Shown one piece after another: positions 1-11,000 of a stretch of 64,000 nucleotides of DNA; within the stretch, counting starts at the first letter, position 1, and each line of letters opens with the position of its first letter. The notes beneath the pieces are model-generated. The model saw only the letters and a list, made by a program, of their open reading frames with translations, was not told the origin of the DNA and made no database searches. The stretch is from assembly GCA_950097015.1 (NCBI GenBank), contig CATNEN010000030.1, positions 1,225,001 to 1,289,000 of the forward strand, written 5' to 3'. The position numbers and the translations under genes are program-made. Origin of the DNA: Macrostomum hystrix (taxonomy: Eukaryota > Platyhelminthes > Macrostomidae).

Positions 1-861
1 TTATTAGCCATATTTATCTAACTCACTGAAATGTATTAACTGTAATGTAATGTATTAAATAACATGTACAATTACTCCATGGTACTATGAGTGTATGTAC
101 GTTACAGATATTCAGCAGAATGCCTATCTACAAGGGTAATTAAAGTGCAAGGGCAAGGCTAATGAGCTAATAAGAAAAAAATAATAGCAAAGAACAATAT
201 AACAACTTTTTTCTCACACTGACTAGCTCGCCTAGGTCAAACATTAGATCTAGAGCTGTCAAATCTGGTGCTGATACCACCAATTCAAAATCTCAAAGAT
301 CTGACAACAGTATTTGCCTATAAAAATCCTCTGGAACACAAGGAAGAACTTACTATTTGTCTTGCATCAAAGCAACTTCTACCTGCAGAGAGAGATGTGT
401 GGCCAGCAAAACAGTGCACAAGCATTGCTCATAACATGACAGACAGAATAAGACTTCTGCTATCCTGCCAATCCAGCTCTCTGTCTAGCTCTTTGTTTTG
501 GCCCATGGCATACACCACATACCCAGAGATAAACATTATTGTCTGATGATTGCTTTTATTTTCTTTGAAAAGTCACAAAATCTAAAATGTACTGCAGATG
601 CTCCTTGTCTCTATAAAGAAGTTACATCATATAAAGGTCTTAAAGACTGAATCCCAATGTCCCAAGAATTATATCAATTCACAAAATTGGCAAAAAGTCA
701 ATGTATTTATTTTAAAAGAATCTCTAGAAAATTAAGCTACTTATAACCTATTACCTATCTAAAAATGTTTTTCATGGAAGAAAAGACCTCAGTCAAGTTG
801 CGAATATTCTAATGAAAATAAACTTTTGTCTGTTTTCAAATGTGGTGTTGCTTTTATTATT

Positions 862-1065
862 GTGGGTCAGTGGCATAGCAGTTAAAGCATTTACCATTTG
901 CACAGAGGTCTATAAGCTCAATTCTATAGCAAAGCTATATTAGTTTAGGGTACAGTAGCAAAGAGAAGACTGGGGGGCTTGACATGTAATTTACACCCCT
1001 GAGGGCCAAGCTCTAAGGCATAGTGAAAGTGTACATTGCCTAACAATTAGTGTATATGTACTTAA
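862..1065 (+). repeat. tRNA-derived SINE, family A, diverged copy
   Basis: The copy aligns along its length with the fuller copy at 20409-20774. Both share a tRNA-like head with a box-A-like GTCAGTGGCATAGCAGTTAA, a box-B-like AAGCTCAATTC, and a body motif of the form CTTGACATGTAATTTACACC followed by CTGAGGGCCAA. It is older and AT-drifted relative to the 20.4-kb copy and lacks the 3' part. The head suggests descent from a tRNA gene with an internal Pol III promoter. Confidence 0.65.
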
Positions 1066-1795
1066 TTGTGATTTATGATTAATTACTCATTAATCATTGA
1101 GTACTCATGGAAATTAAATATTCACTAAAAACAAATAGTGTCCTTGTTAGATTTAAGTTTGATAAGCTAAGTTTTCCAAATTTTAGGAGCTAGGCTTAGA
1201 AATTTAAGTGCTCTTATATTTAGAGCTATAGATACAGTACAGTGACTACAGTTTTTGGGCCATAACTACACAATACAGAAATATCTGAGAAGCCCAACCA
1301 AAAAGGTATTAATTTGGGCATAACTTAGGTTACCCACACATCCCTATAAATTACCAAAATACTAGTGTTGGCTTCTGAATATTTTGATTAGGATATTTGG
1401 GATTATTTGGAAATTATGGAACTTTTTAGGCCCTTATTCAGAATTATTTTAATATGCTTCTGAATGTATTGAGAAAGTAATACAAGTTGTGATTTTAAAA
1501 GTACAATAATATAATACAATTGGGCATAGTTCTAGTTTACTTCATTATATTGATTTTATATATTTTCTTACTTTTACAACAACCTATTCAGCCAATATGG
1601 CTTGTCACCCAGCTGCACTGATAGTTATTTGCCATGTAAATGAAATTGTTAATGCTGCCAAGCTTTTAAACTATACAACAAGAAACTTTAGCATTTGGAT
1701 GCCTGTGGATGCCTAGGCTTGCCACTAATGTCGGGTGCAGCACTACATCATATGAGGATTGTTTTTTTGCCAATTTGCACCTCCAACTGGCCTAG

Positions 1796-1945
1796 GTGGC
1801 CTTGGAGTTCACATACTACTGGGCTTTGGAGATGTCGCAGCAGGAGGCTTGCAAGCAGGTCCACATTGTGTGCCAGACAGCCATGGACTAGCACCAGTTC
1901 CTGCGCAACATCTGCAAGCAAAAATACTGCAAAATAATTTCATGA
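1796..1945 (+). pseudogene. Exon-like remnant, unidentified
   Basis: After a pyrimidine-rich tract ending in CTAG, the frame starting at 1796 reads VALEFTYYWALEMSQQEACK and on to CQTAMD, then meets a TAG at 1889-1891. The same frame continues with protein-like sequence (HQFLRNICKQKYC). The base composition is richer in GC than its surroundings. I do not recognise the family. It could be the last coding exon of a gene to the left, or a decayed copy in which CAG became TAG. The stop codon is seen directly; the rest is inference. Confidence 0.3.
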
Positions 1946-2139
1946 AAAGCAGAATACTATAACAAAGTAAACTAGAACAATGCCCACAATTGTACTATTT
2001 TGGTGTCATATTTTCTATTCACTGGTCATTTAATTTATTTTATTACAGAATTCATATATTCAATTCATGATATAATGTAGGCCTTAAATCACAGAATTGC
2101 CACCCAGTAATTATTGATTTGATTGACATTCTTGCTTAT

Positions 2140-2216
2140 TGCTGCGGCAGTGCTGTCGGCTGTGCATCTGACCCAATTGGGGCAGGTGTAATCAATTATT
2201 ATTATTATTATTATTG
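2140..2216 (+). repeat. SINE family B, 3' tail only
   Basis: The segment matches the 3' end of the family-B copies at 9958-10271 and 11018-11247: a CTGTCGGCTGTGCATCTGAC block, then GGGGCAGGTGTAATCAATTA and a run of TTA (2195-2215). It looks like a 5'-truncated insertion. Confidence 0.6.
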
Positions 2217-2510
2217 CTATAAACATGTAATCTGAGACTTTTAAGATGAATGCTAAAGTTAATCAAAGATGAAAAATATTTTATATACTAACTATAGTCT
2301 AAATTATAGAAACATGCCTATGCCCAAGTTACATTTTTATTCATAGTTAGGGCCTACAAATATACACATGTTTCACATTTTTAATTTAGACTATCACTAG
2401 ATTATTTATATAACAACGCACTGTCTCCAATTTTTTAGATTGTAATAAATACTTTTTAATAGTCTAACGACTAGGGAAAATCTTATAAATTGCTTAGTTG
2501 CGCTCACATG

Positions 2511-4512
2511 GTTAGGCCTACTAAAACTGTGTGCGCTGGCTAGCTAGGCCTATCTATAGGGCCTAGCTATAGTTAAGCAATTTTACGATCAGTAAAATCT
2601 AACTAAATTTGATAGTCGTGCTCCAAGTCGACGTGACTAGGCCTATGATGGCCTACTAAGCGAGACAAAAATATATCATCTGCGGTAAATATATTTTATA
2701 GGGGCCTAGTGTTTGACGGTAGGGGCCTAGACGAACCCCGCTGCGCTGGTCCCCTGAAAAGATTAACGTTAAAGAAAATTTAAATCTTAGACAGTAAAAC
2801 AACATGCACAAAAACGTAAAATTTGAGATGCGGAGAATGCAAGTGCTTTAATGCTTTAAGATTTTTATACTAACAGGTTTTGTATTACTTGAATTTTTTC
2901 TCTAAAACATATAAGCCATTTGAACCATACAACAATAGCCATAACAGAGGATTTATTTTATCTAATATGAAAATATATATTAAATGCCTATGCTATGCAT
3001 TTAATGCATATCTATTTATCTATGCATAGATAAAATATATTATATTAAGATATAACATATATTTTAAATATATTAAAATATAATATAAATATATTATATT
3101 TCTTTTCTTTTATTTTGAGAATCCTCAGAGAAATATTACAGAAGCTTTATATTTGTCGATCTGTTACCTGTTACATGTTTGTACCAAACCAAATATATAT
3201 TGGTACCACCAAAATAATAGGGGCCTATACCACTACTAGAGGAGGAGAGTAGGCCTATCTCTCGAGTATAGAATTCCGATAACACAGAACTGTAGCTGTA
3301 GGCTAGGCCTACAGCTTGCCTATTTTGGAACCTGCTAGAAATAGGCTAGGCCTAAATGCAATCATAGGCCTAATTTATCCTAAAGCTTAAACAAGTGATA
3401 TACTTTTTACAGTAGGCCTAGCATGATGGGAGAGTAGGTTCTTGACTTCGGTAATAATAAGTGTTTAACTTTAATTCAGCACCAATGACAGTCTAGACTG
3501 TCTAGTTTAGTTTATTAATTATCATTGTGTTTTATTTTCTTATGCAATTCAATTATTAAAGCTTTCCTTGCTATTGTCGTATTAAAATTGAAATTTTCCC
3601 TTTATAAATATAAATAAAATTTTTGCAAGTTCAATTCATGCACTGTTAACTGTAAAATTGTGGCTTAAAAGAGTGTCCCAGCCACATAGCTCATGCCAAG
3701 CCCTGCCCACCCCTCCACTCCAGCATGCCATGCCATGCCATGCCATGCCATGATAATTTCATAGGGCCTCTTCATTATATTTACTTGCAAATCACTTCAT
3801 TTGTGATTTATACTCAACATAGTTTCCTTGATCTGATTTAAGGTTTCCAGTCTACTTAGGCTTACGAATGGATCTGAATTTGCCTAATTCAACACAAATT
3901 TTAAACACTTATTCCTAAATGTTGATTCCACTAGTAGGCCTAGTAGTATAGTATTCCTATTTGCCACATATATTATTATATCTCTCCACTTATGACTTAG
4001 TCTCACAAATAACAAAGACTTCAAAAACTGGAAAAACTTCTTGTTCCTTCTCTGTTCTGATGTGGGTGCCAAGCACATTATTTGTCTCACAAAAACTCTT
4101 TTATTTATAGCAGTCTAGTGGGTAGGTTTACAAAATTTTAATAAACCATTGAATTAAAACAAAGAAAAGAATTATAAATGTTTTAGTGTGGATTTGATTT
4201 CTAACATATGGTCAATTTTATATAAACTATGGGCTTGCCTCAATAAGCCAACACATGCTACCTAATCAAATGCCTCACCAACCTAATATTTTGAAAATTT
4301 GCTAGATATGTGTTTACAAAAATGTAATTCTTTCCTATAGGGTAAATTTTATCTAGGCCTAATAAAAATCACAAAAAATAATATATTGACTAATTTGACT
4401 GCTGTTGTGCTGGTGTCCAACTTTACTGGGCACTAAGCTAAGTGCTAGGATAAAAAGTTAGCACATGGAGTCCCAACCTGTGGCTCCAATCTCCATTCTT
4501 CTAGGTAGGCCT
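2511..4512. repeat. Cluster of TAGGCCTA-type palindromic octamers
   Basis: At least eleven AGGCCTA sites occur here (for example near 2513, 2544, 2638, 3252, 3302, 3352, 3364, 3413, 3936, 4353 and 4506), most within the full palindrome TAGGCCTA or a one-base variant, plus several GGGGCCTA half-forms. Sparse further sites occur at about 40052 and 40925. They are not in tandem and have no fixed spacing. Confidence 0.6.
3723..3752 (+). repeat. Short (CATGC)n microsatellite
   Basis: About six units of a 5-bp motif, GCATGCCATGCCATGCCATG and on. No associated gene. Confidence 0.85.
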
Positions 4513-5009
4513 AGCATTCTTTTCTCATAGGTATCCATTGAATCAGGTAGGCACTATTACCATATAGATCTAGGCTCATGTAGAGATTTACTTAGGCCGA
4601 TAAACAGCCAATAATGTAAGTAAAACACAAAGGTTGATATAAATGTTACAGATGCTGAATGATCCTGTGTTACAGACATGAGGGCAAGAAATTGTAGTTT
4701 TATTAACTTCAAACCAGAAAGTAAATAGGCACTAAATTACAAAAACATGCAGATAATACAATATAAACAATTTTTGATTAATATATTTATAAGACATTGT
4801 AAAATTCAGGGCAGATTAAAAAACCTATCTAAAAAAGCTCACAATGTGTCTTTTCTCGACATCGCTAACTAAGCATTAGTATTAAGGAATGTCTTGGCAT
4901 CAGTCCTTAGTAATTCAATGTTTTATTTGAAAGAACAAATACTGGCTGATTACTTTACCAAACGAAGAAGAAAGTATAATTATTGTTTGACTTTAATCCC
5001 ACAGCAACA

Positions 5010-6531
5010 ATGCCCCACGTGGAGCAGGATGTTAAGCTAGACTTTAAAGATGTTCTAATCCGACCTAAGCGCAGCACGCTGAAGTCACGCTCAGAGGTGG
5101 ACCTGTACAGGGAGTATGGGTTCAGAAACAGTGGAGCTAAATACTATGGCGTGCCAATCATGACTGCCAATATGGACACTACTGGCACATTTGAAATGGC
5201 TCGCGCCCTAGCCAAGCATTCAATGTTCACCACTGTTCACAAGCACTATTCAGTGGAGGAGTGGCAGGCATTTGCTGCTAGCGCCGGTTCTGAGGTACTG
5301 GAGCACTGCGCCGTGTCCGCCGGCACTGGCGACCTCGAGCGCCTAGTACAGATTGTCAAAGCAGTGCCGCTTCTGCGCTTCATCTGTCTGGACGTGGCAA
5401 ATGGCTACTCGGAGCACTTTGTACAGTTTGTCAAAAAGGTGCGCGAGCTGTTTCCAACTCACACTATACTGGCTGGCAATGTAGTCACTGGTGAAATGGT
5501 TGAGCAGCTGATTCTCTCAGGTGAGTTTATGAGTCCTTTGTTTAAACAAAACCATAAGAGAGAAAGGAGGAGGGATTAGCTTCAGAAACACACAAATGAA
5601 CCGGAAATGAGGAGGAAGGGAGTAGCCTCAGAAACCTTCCGATGAACCGGAAGTGAGGAGGAAGGGAGTAGCTTCAGAAATCTTCCGATGAACCGGAAGT
5701 GAGGAGGAAGGGAGTAGCCTCAGAAACCTTCCGATGAACCGGAAGTGAGGAGGAAGGGAGTAGCTTCAGAAAACTTCCGATGAACCGGAAGTGAGGAGGA
5801 AGGGAGTAGCCTCAGAAACCTTCCGATGAACCGGAAGTGAGGAGGAAGGGAGTAGCCTCAGAAACCTTCCGATGAACCGGAAGTGAGGAGGAAGGGAGTA
5901 GCCTCAGAAAACTTCCGATGAACCGGAAGTACCCTGAATGCCAAGCAACCGATAGGATAGACTCAGAAGCCTTGCTCATCGATGCCCAGGCGCCGACGTG
6001 ATCAAGGTGGGGATCGGTCCCGGCAGTGTGTGCACCACGCGCAAGAAGACCGGCGTCGGCTATCCGCAGCTGTCCGCCGTGCTTGAATGCGCCGACGCCG
6101 CGCACGGCCTTGGCGGCCACATAATCTCGGATGGCGGCTGCGTAAATCCAGGCGATGTTGCCAAAGCGTTCGGCGCCGGAGCCGATTTTGTCATGGCTGG
6201 CGGCCTGTTCGCCGGTCACGACGAATCGGCTGGCGATGTGATCGAGCGAGACGGTAAAAAGTACAAACTATTCTACGGCATGAGTTCGCGAACAGCTATG
6301 GATAAGCATTCTGGCGGTGTGGCTGACTATAGAGCCTCCGAGGGTAAGACAATCGAGATACCCTACAAAGGACCGGTGGACAAGACCGTCTTAGATATCC
6401 TGGGCGGTGTGCGCAGCGCCTGCACCTACGTTGGCGCCTCCAAGCTCAAGGAGCTGTCACGCCGGACAACTTTCATTCGAGTCACCATGCAAACTAACGA
6501 AGTATTTGCCGCTCACAATAAAGACGATTAG
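5010..6531 (+). CDS. GMPR: GMP reductase (two exons)
   Basis: GMP reductase converts GMP to IMP and ammonia with NADPH in purine salvage, in the cytosol. Exons are 5010-5520 and 5990-6531, joined in phase 1 (a GTGAGT donor, an acceptor ending CCCAG). The product is 350 aa, close to the 345-348 aa of vertebrate GMPR/GMPR2. It opens with [20 protein letters not shown], typical of the family. Exon 2 carries the IMPDH/GMPR loop [13 protein letters not shown], with the catalytic cysteine at about residue 185, followed by the phosphate-binding ISDGG and the [12 protein letters not shown] segment of the TIM barrel. The frame is open upstream of 5010 (a TTG at 4983), but ATG 5010 matches the family N terminus and lies 5 nt after an AG preceded by pyrimidines. 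A tandem array fills most of the intron. The family assignment is very secure; GMPR versus GMPR2 cannot be separated here. Confidence 0.96.
5563..5934 (+). repeat. 46-bp minisatellite in the GMP reductase intron
   Basis: Eight units of 46 bp, nearly identical. Each holds an inverted repeat (CTTCCG, six bases, CGGAAG) and the motif ACCGGAAGTGAGGAGG. CCGGAAGT is the core consensus of ETS-family transcription factors. The array occupies about 80 percent of the intron (5521-5989). Confidence 0.95.
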
Positions 6532-6708
6532 AATATAGATTTTATTGTCTGAGTTATTTCTATTGAACTCTAAAAACTGTTCTTTGTCCTATAGCTCCTA
6601 TTGCCTTCAGTTACCTTTTTCTTTTTGTTGTTTTTTATAGGTTACCTAGCCCAAATTCGGCAATCCTAGCCAATCCTAACATTTAGTTTTTTAGATTTTT
6701 ATGGAGAA

Positions 6709-7040
6709 AGGACATTGTGGAGATAAGGGATGGGACATTGTGGAGATAAGAGATAGGGCATTGTGAAGATTATAGATGGGACATTGTGGAGATTAGAGAT
6801 GAGGCTTTGTGGGGATTATAGATAGGACATTGTGGAGATTATAGATAGGACATTGTGGAGATTATAGATAGGACATTGTGGAGATTATAGATAGGACATT
6901 GTGGAGATTAGAGATGGGACATTGTCGAGATTAGAGATGGGAAATTGTGGAGATTATAGATAGGACATTGTGGAGATTATAGATTAGACATTGTAGAGAT
7001 TAGCGATAGGGCATTGTGGAGAATAGAGATTGGGCATTTG
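6709..7040 (+). repeat. 23-bp minisatellite
   Basis: About 14 imperfect units built on ACATTGTGGAGATTATAGAT, downstream of GMP reductase. Confidence 0.9.
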
Positions 7041-7412
7041 CTCTATTTAAAATTAGTTTTTCTGTGTTTAGCAAATCATTTCAAGAAAACTGTCTGTGCG
7101 GCATTTGCCTTCGTGTATTTTTGTATCGATTTCTCATTGCTTTACTCTAAAATTACTCGTACCTGTGTTTTATTACCCCCTTAACCCAAAATTCGTTTTA
7201 CTTACCTTTGTCTGTCTAGCTTAAAATATCATTGTTTTACCATCCCTGTTAACTGATTCTGTCTTCTACTGACTGTGTCACAACGTGATGTTGCACTAAT
7301 ATTTTACCAATAATGCAATCACATTCAATTCTATCAGCTTTCTAACCACTCAAATGTGTCCTAATAGTACTAAAAAAATTTAACCTTGTTGCATCAAGCG
7401 CTTCAGATTCGA

Positions 7413-7422
7413 CCGCCATTTT
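7413..7422 (-). promoter_or_regulatory. YY1-like CCGCCATTTT motif
   Basis: The reverse complement AAAATGGCGG matches the core recognised by YY1 in animals. It lies 670 bp upstream of the EXTL3 start codon, outside the arrays. A function is only inferred. Confidence 0.25.
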
Positions 7423-7515
7423 TGCGGCAGCAGTAGTTTTTGGTATTTAAAGTTCTTTTTTCTCACTGCGTAGTTGATTTTATAGTGGAATTTTCTTAGT
7501 CATTTATGAGTTTAC

Positions 7516-8000
7516 CTGTTTATTCTCTATCCACAGGGAGTTCATCTGTATCTTGCCTATCCACAGGGAGTTCATCTGTATCTTCCCTATCCACAGGGAG
7601 TTCATCTGTATCTTGCCTATCCACAGGGAGTTCATCTGTATCTTGCCTATCCACAGGGAGTTCATCTGTATCTTGCCTATCCACAGGGAGTTCATCTGTA
7701 TCTTCCCTATCCACAGGGAGTTCATCTGTATCTTCCCTATCCACTGGGATTTTACCTGTATCTTCCCTATTTAAAGGGAGTTTACCTGTATCTTCCCTAT
7801 TGACAGGGAGTTTACCTGTATCTTCCCTATTGACAGGGAGTTTACCTGTATCTTCCCTATTTAAAGGGAGTTTACCTGTATCTTCCCTATTGACAGGGAG
7901 TTTACCTGTATCTTCCCTATTGACAGGGATTTACCTGTATCTTCCCTATTGAAAGAGATTTACCTGTATCTTCCCTATTGACAAGGAGTTTACCTGAATT
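7516..8000 (+). repeat. 30-bp minisatellite
   Basis: About 16 units of 30 bp (TCTGTATCTT plus CCTATCCACAGGGAGTT) form two sub-blocks: units with CCACAGGGAGTTCATCTG (to about 7740), then units with TTGACAGGGAGTTTACCTG. Because 30 is divisible by 3, open frames run through it on both strands. These are not genes. Confidence 0.95.
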
Positions 8001-8089
8001 TTTCCTTATCATTAGTATTCACAAAAAATTGCAGACTAAACGTAGCCGTTTGGGCAGCAGCCGCACGGCCCGCACAATATCCCAGTCCA

Positions 8090-11000
8090 ATGCGTTGCTG
8101 GCGCAAGCTCGGCTGTCTAATCTTTCTGACCGGCGCGCTAGTCGCGCTGTGCTCCATTGCGGCTTGGTTGCGCAGCTGCAGCAGCCGCTGCGCTTCGGCT
8201 CCCTCGCTGTCCACGCTGTCATCTTCGCCGATTTCGCCGCTGTCTGGCAGGGCGCTGCGGCAGCACCGGCGCAGCTGCGAAGACTCTCTAGCCGCTCTGG
8301 CCGATCTGCGCCGTGTGAAGGCTTCGGTGCGCGAAGAGCTAGTCCGATTGGAGCGCGATCGCGGCCGGCTGTTGCAGCAGATTCGAGCTATCCAATCAGA
8401 GCTGGCCAGCCAGTTGCGCAGCCAAAAAAAGATTAGCGCCGACACGGAGAAGGCGCGTTTAGATTTGGCTGCGCTTCGAGCCAGCTTAGCTGAAGCTGAT
8501 CTGCGAAACCTGCCAATTTTGCGGCCTCCGCTGAACCTGTCCGTGCTGATTTCGTCTGCTGTCCGGCCACCCGCAGCGATTGACAACGTCAGCAACGTCA
8601 ACTGCGGCCCGGTTGACTGCTTCGACTATGCCAGATGCGGCCTAGCGGACAGTCGGCCAAGATTTGCACTGCGGCTCCCTGCTGACTCGGCCAGCGATGT
8701 CGGCCGGCTGTTGAATGCCAGCCTTCGGCTACTGCCTGCCGGCATGACCACAGTGGCTGAGTTGGATGCCTGCCTAGTGCTGGCCGATGCTCGCTTGCTC
8801 TCGAATACCGCGTCCGTCCATCTAGGCCAGACAGCCAATGTTGTAGCTCTGCTGCCAGATGGCGGTCAAGATAGTCTGCTGCGTCGGCTACCGCGAGCTG
8901 TTGTCGCTTCGCGCTATCAGCCGGTTATTAGCTACCGGCCCGGCTGGGACATTGTTATGCCAGCGCCGGCACCCTTCGACTCGGCCAGCAGCTTGTGGGC
9001 CGCCTTGCCACCTCTGGTGCCTGCTCGACGGGCGCGTCTAATATCCGCTCCGATGCTCCCAGGTGCCAATTCTAGCTGGTGGCGCCGACTGGGAAACGGC
9101 GATCGACTGGCATTGAAGGAGCTTCTTCGAGTCTGTTGCAATTCCAGTAATACCACCGCGCTAGCACCTTCGGGTGCAACCTTCTGCCCCATTCTGGCGC
9201 CGGCCGGCGGTCCGCTGTCCACACCTGGCCTGCAGCGACGCCTCCTGGACTGCCTATTGGCCGGCTCCGTGCCGCTGATCCTTGGCGACGTGCTGACGCC
9301 CTTTGGCGACCTGCTGGAGCCGCTGTGGCGCGACGCCATTATTCGCCTGCCGAGGTCGCGCGCCAGCGAGCTCTCCTGGCTGCTGGGCACCTTTAGCGAC
9401 CATTCGCTCCTGGAGATGCGCCGTCAGGGCCGCCTGCTCATGGAGCGTCACCTGGGCACCTGGCGTGCTCAGGCTGGCTCGCTGCTAACGCTGCTTAACC
9501 GGCGACTGGGTCTGCCAGGTCCCGCAGCCACTGGGACAACCGGTATTAGCGCCCTGGAGCCAGGACATCAGCGCCTGCTGGTTGGCCACGTGCCCAGCCA
9601 CTTTGATGAGACGCAGGACTACCTGGGCCCGGTGGAGCCGCCAATTGACTCCGTGCTCTTTCAAGTGCGTGGCCTTTTTGCGTTATAATTTGGCGTCACT
9701 TTTGGGTTTGATCTTTGAAATTCTGACCGAGAAATCGTTAGTTCGAAATTCAGCCTAAAATAAATTCACAAATACTAATGCTGTGATGGAAGCAGTAATA
9801 AAGAAGTCATTTTCGTTGTCATGTTTTCGACACTGGCTGCGGCTTCGATCGAAGGATTCTGTGGCGAATGCAAGTCTGAGTCTTTCGGCTGATTGATAGA
9901 TAAATAGCGATAGAAAACAAACCAACCTATTTGGACCAGATGTACATAATAATAATGATACGATTAATAATACTCGTAATTGACCATACCTGTCCCGATC
10001 GGCCCGGATGTACAGCCGACAGTACAGTCGTAGCTATTGCGTGGCGCATCTGAAGCGTAAAGCATCTGCTGGGTAAAGCTATGGACTGGGAGAAACTCTC
10101 CCTCAACTACCCCAGCTGATGCTGGTACCCATTTAACAGCTGGGTGAACTGCAAGCAATGCAGAGTTCAATGTGTTTTGCTTAAGGACACTAATTGTTCC
10201 AGTTGAGCCGGGAATCGAACCCCCGTCCATCAAGTCGACTGTCCGACGCTCTAACCACAAGGCTAAAACCTCTTATAGTTAGATATACAGCCCAGTCTCA
10301 CAGCTGTTCAGCCCAGTGTACTTGGGGTAAGGGCCGCCAAACCCACCCAAATTTCTACCCCGGCTGATGCGCTCTTACCCATTGCTTCAGGGTGAACTGA
10401 ATCAATCGGGAAATAAAGTCTCTCGCTTCATGACAGGACACAAATTGTTTCCGTCGGATTGAGATTCGAACTCGTGACCTCTCGATTAGAAGTCCGAAGC
10501 TAAATAAACAAATTAACAATAAACGAAGCTAAATCTCTTATTTTCCCGTCATATCCCCTCGCAGAACAACTTCACAGCCCCGGCTCCCATCGTCCAGCAG
10601 CCTAATCCGCTGTTGAACTACGCAAGCCTGCCCGGCTATCCGCCGGCCCCACCAACCGAGGCGCAGTTCAACGGCTCCGCCTACGGCTATCGTCCGATTG
10701 ATCACGCGCTTGGCACCGCTGGCGTGGAATTCAGCAGGTCGGCTGGCGGCAACTTGCCAGCTGAGCAGTTCACTGCCATTGTGCTCAGCTACAATCGCGA
10801 ATCTGTGCTTGTTGGCTCGCTATCTAAGCTGGCCGGCCTGCCTTACCTGCACTCTGTCCTGGTGGTGTGGAATGGCGAGCAGCCGCCCAACCCTCAAACT
10901 GTCTGGCCGGATCTTGGCGAGGTCCCGCTGCACTTTATCAGAGGACCAGGTGCGCTTTACACTAATGTTTTATTCTCTAGATTTCTGTTTACCCATCGGT

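Larger units (their letters stand above)
1..4980. other. AT-rich region without a confident gene
   Basis: No ORF here resembles a known protein. The stretch holds a tRNA-derived SINE (about 862-1065), an exon-like remnant (1796-1945), a SINE tail ending in (TTA)n (2140-2216), a cluster of TAGGCCTA palindromes (2511-4512), AT-only palindromic sequence (2980-3110) and a short CATGC repeat (3723-3752). The last hundred bases or so before 5010 are the presumed outron or 5' intron of the GMP reductase gene. Confidence 0.6.
6532..8000. other. GMPR-EXTL3 intergenic region with two minisatellites
   Basis: The 3' UTR of GMP reductase probably starts here; I see no clear AATAAA just after the stop. 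Two tandem arrays (6709-7040 and 7516-8000) flank about 480 bp of AT-rich sequence. A CCGCCATTTT motif (7413-7422) resembles a YY1 site and could mark the EXTL3 promoter region. Confidence 0.5.

Noticed and set aside
5812-6219. 135-codon minus ORF overlapping GMP reductase exon 2
   Set aside because: Antisense shadow of a GC-rich exon plus the intronic array.
7504-7952. Several repeat-protein ORFs on both strands
   Set aside because: They come from the 30-bp minisatellite, also divisible by three.
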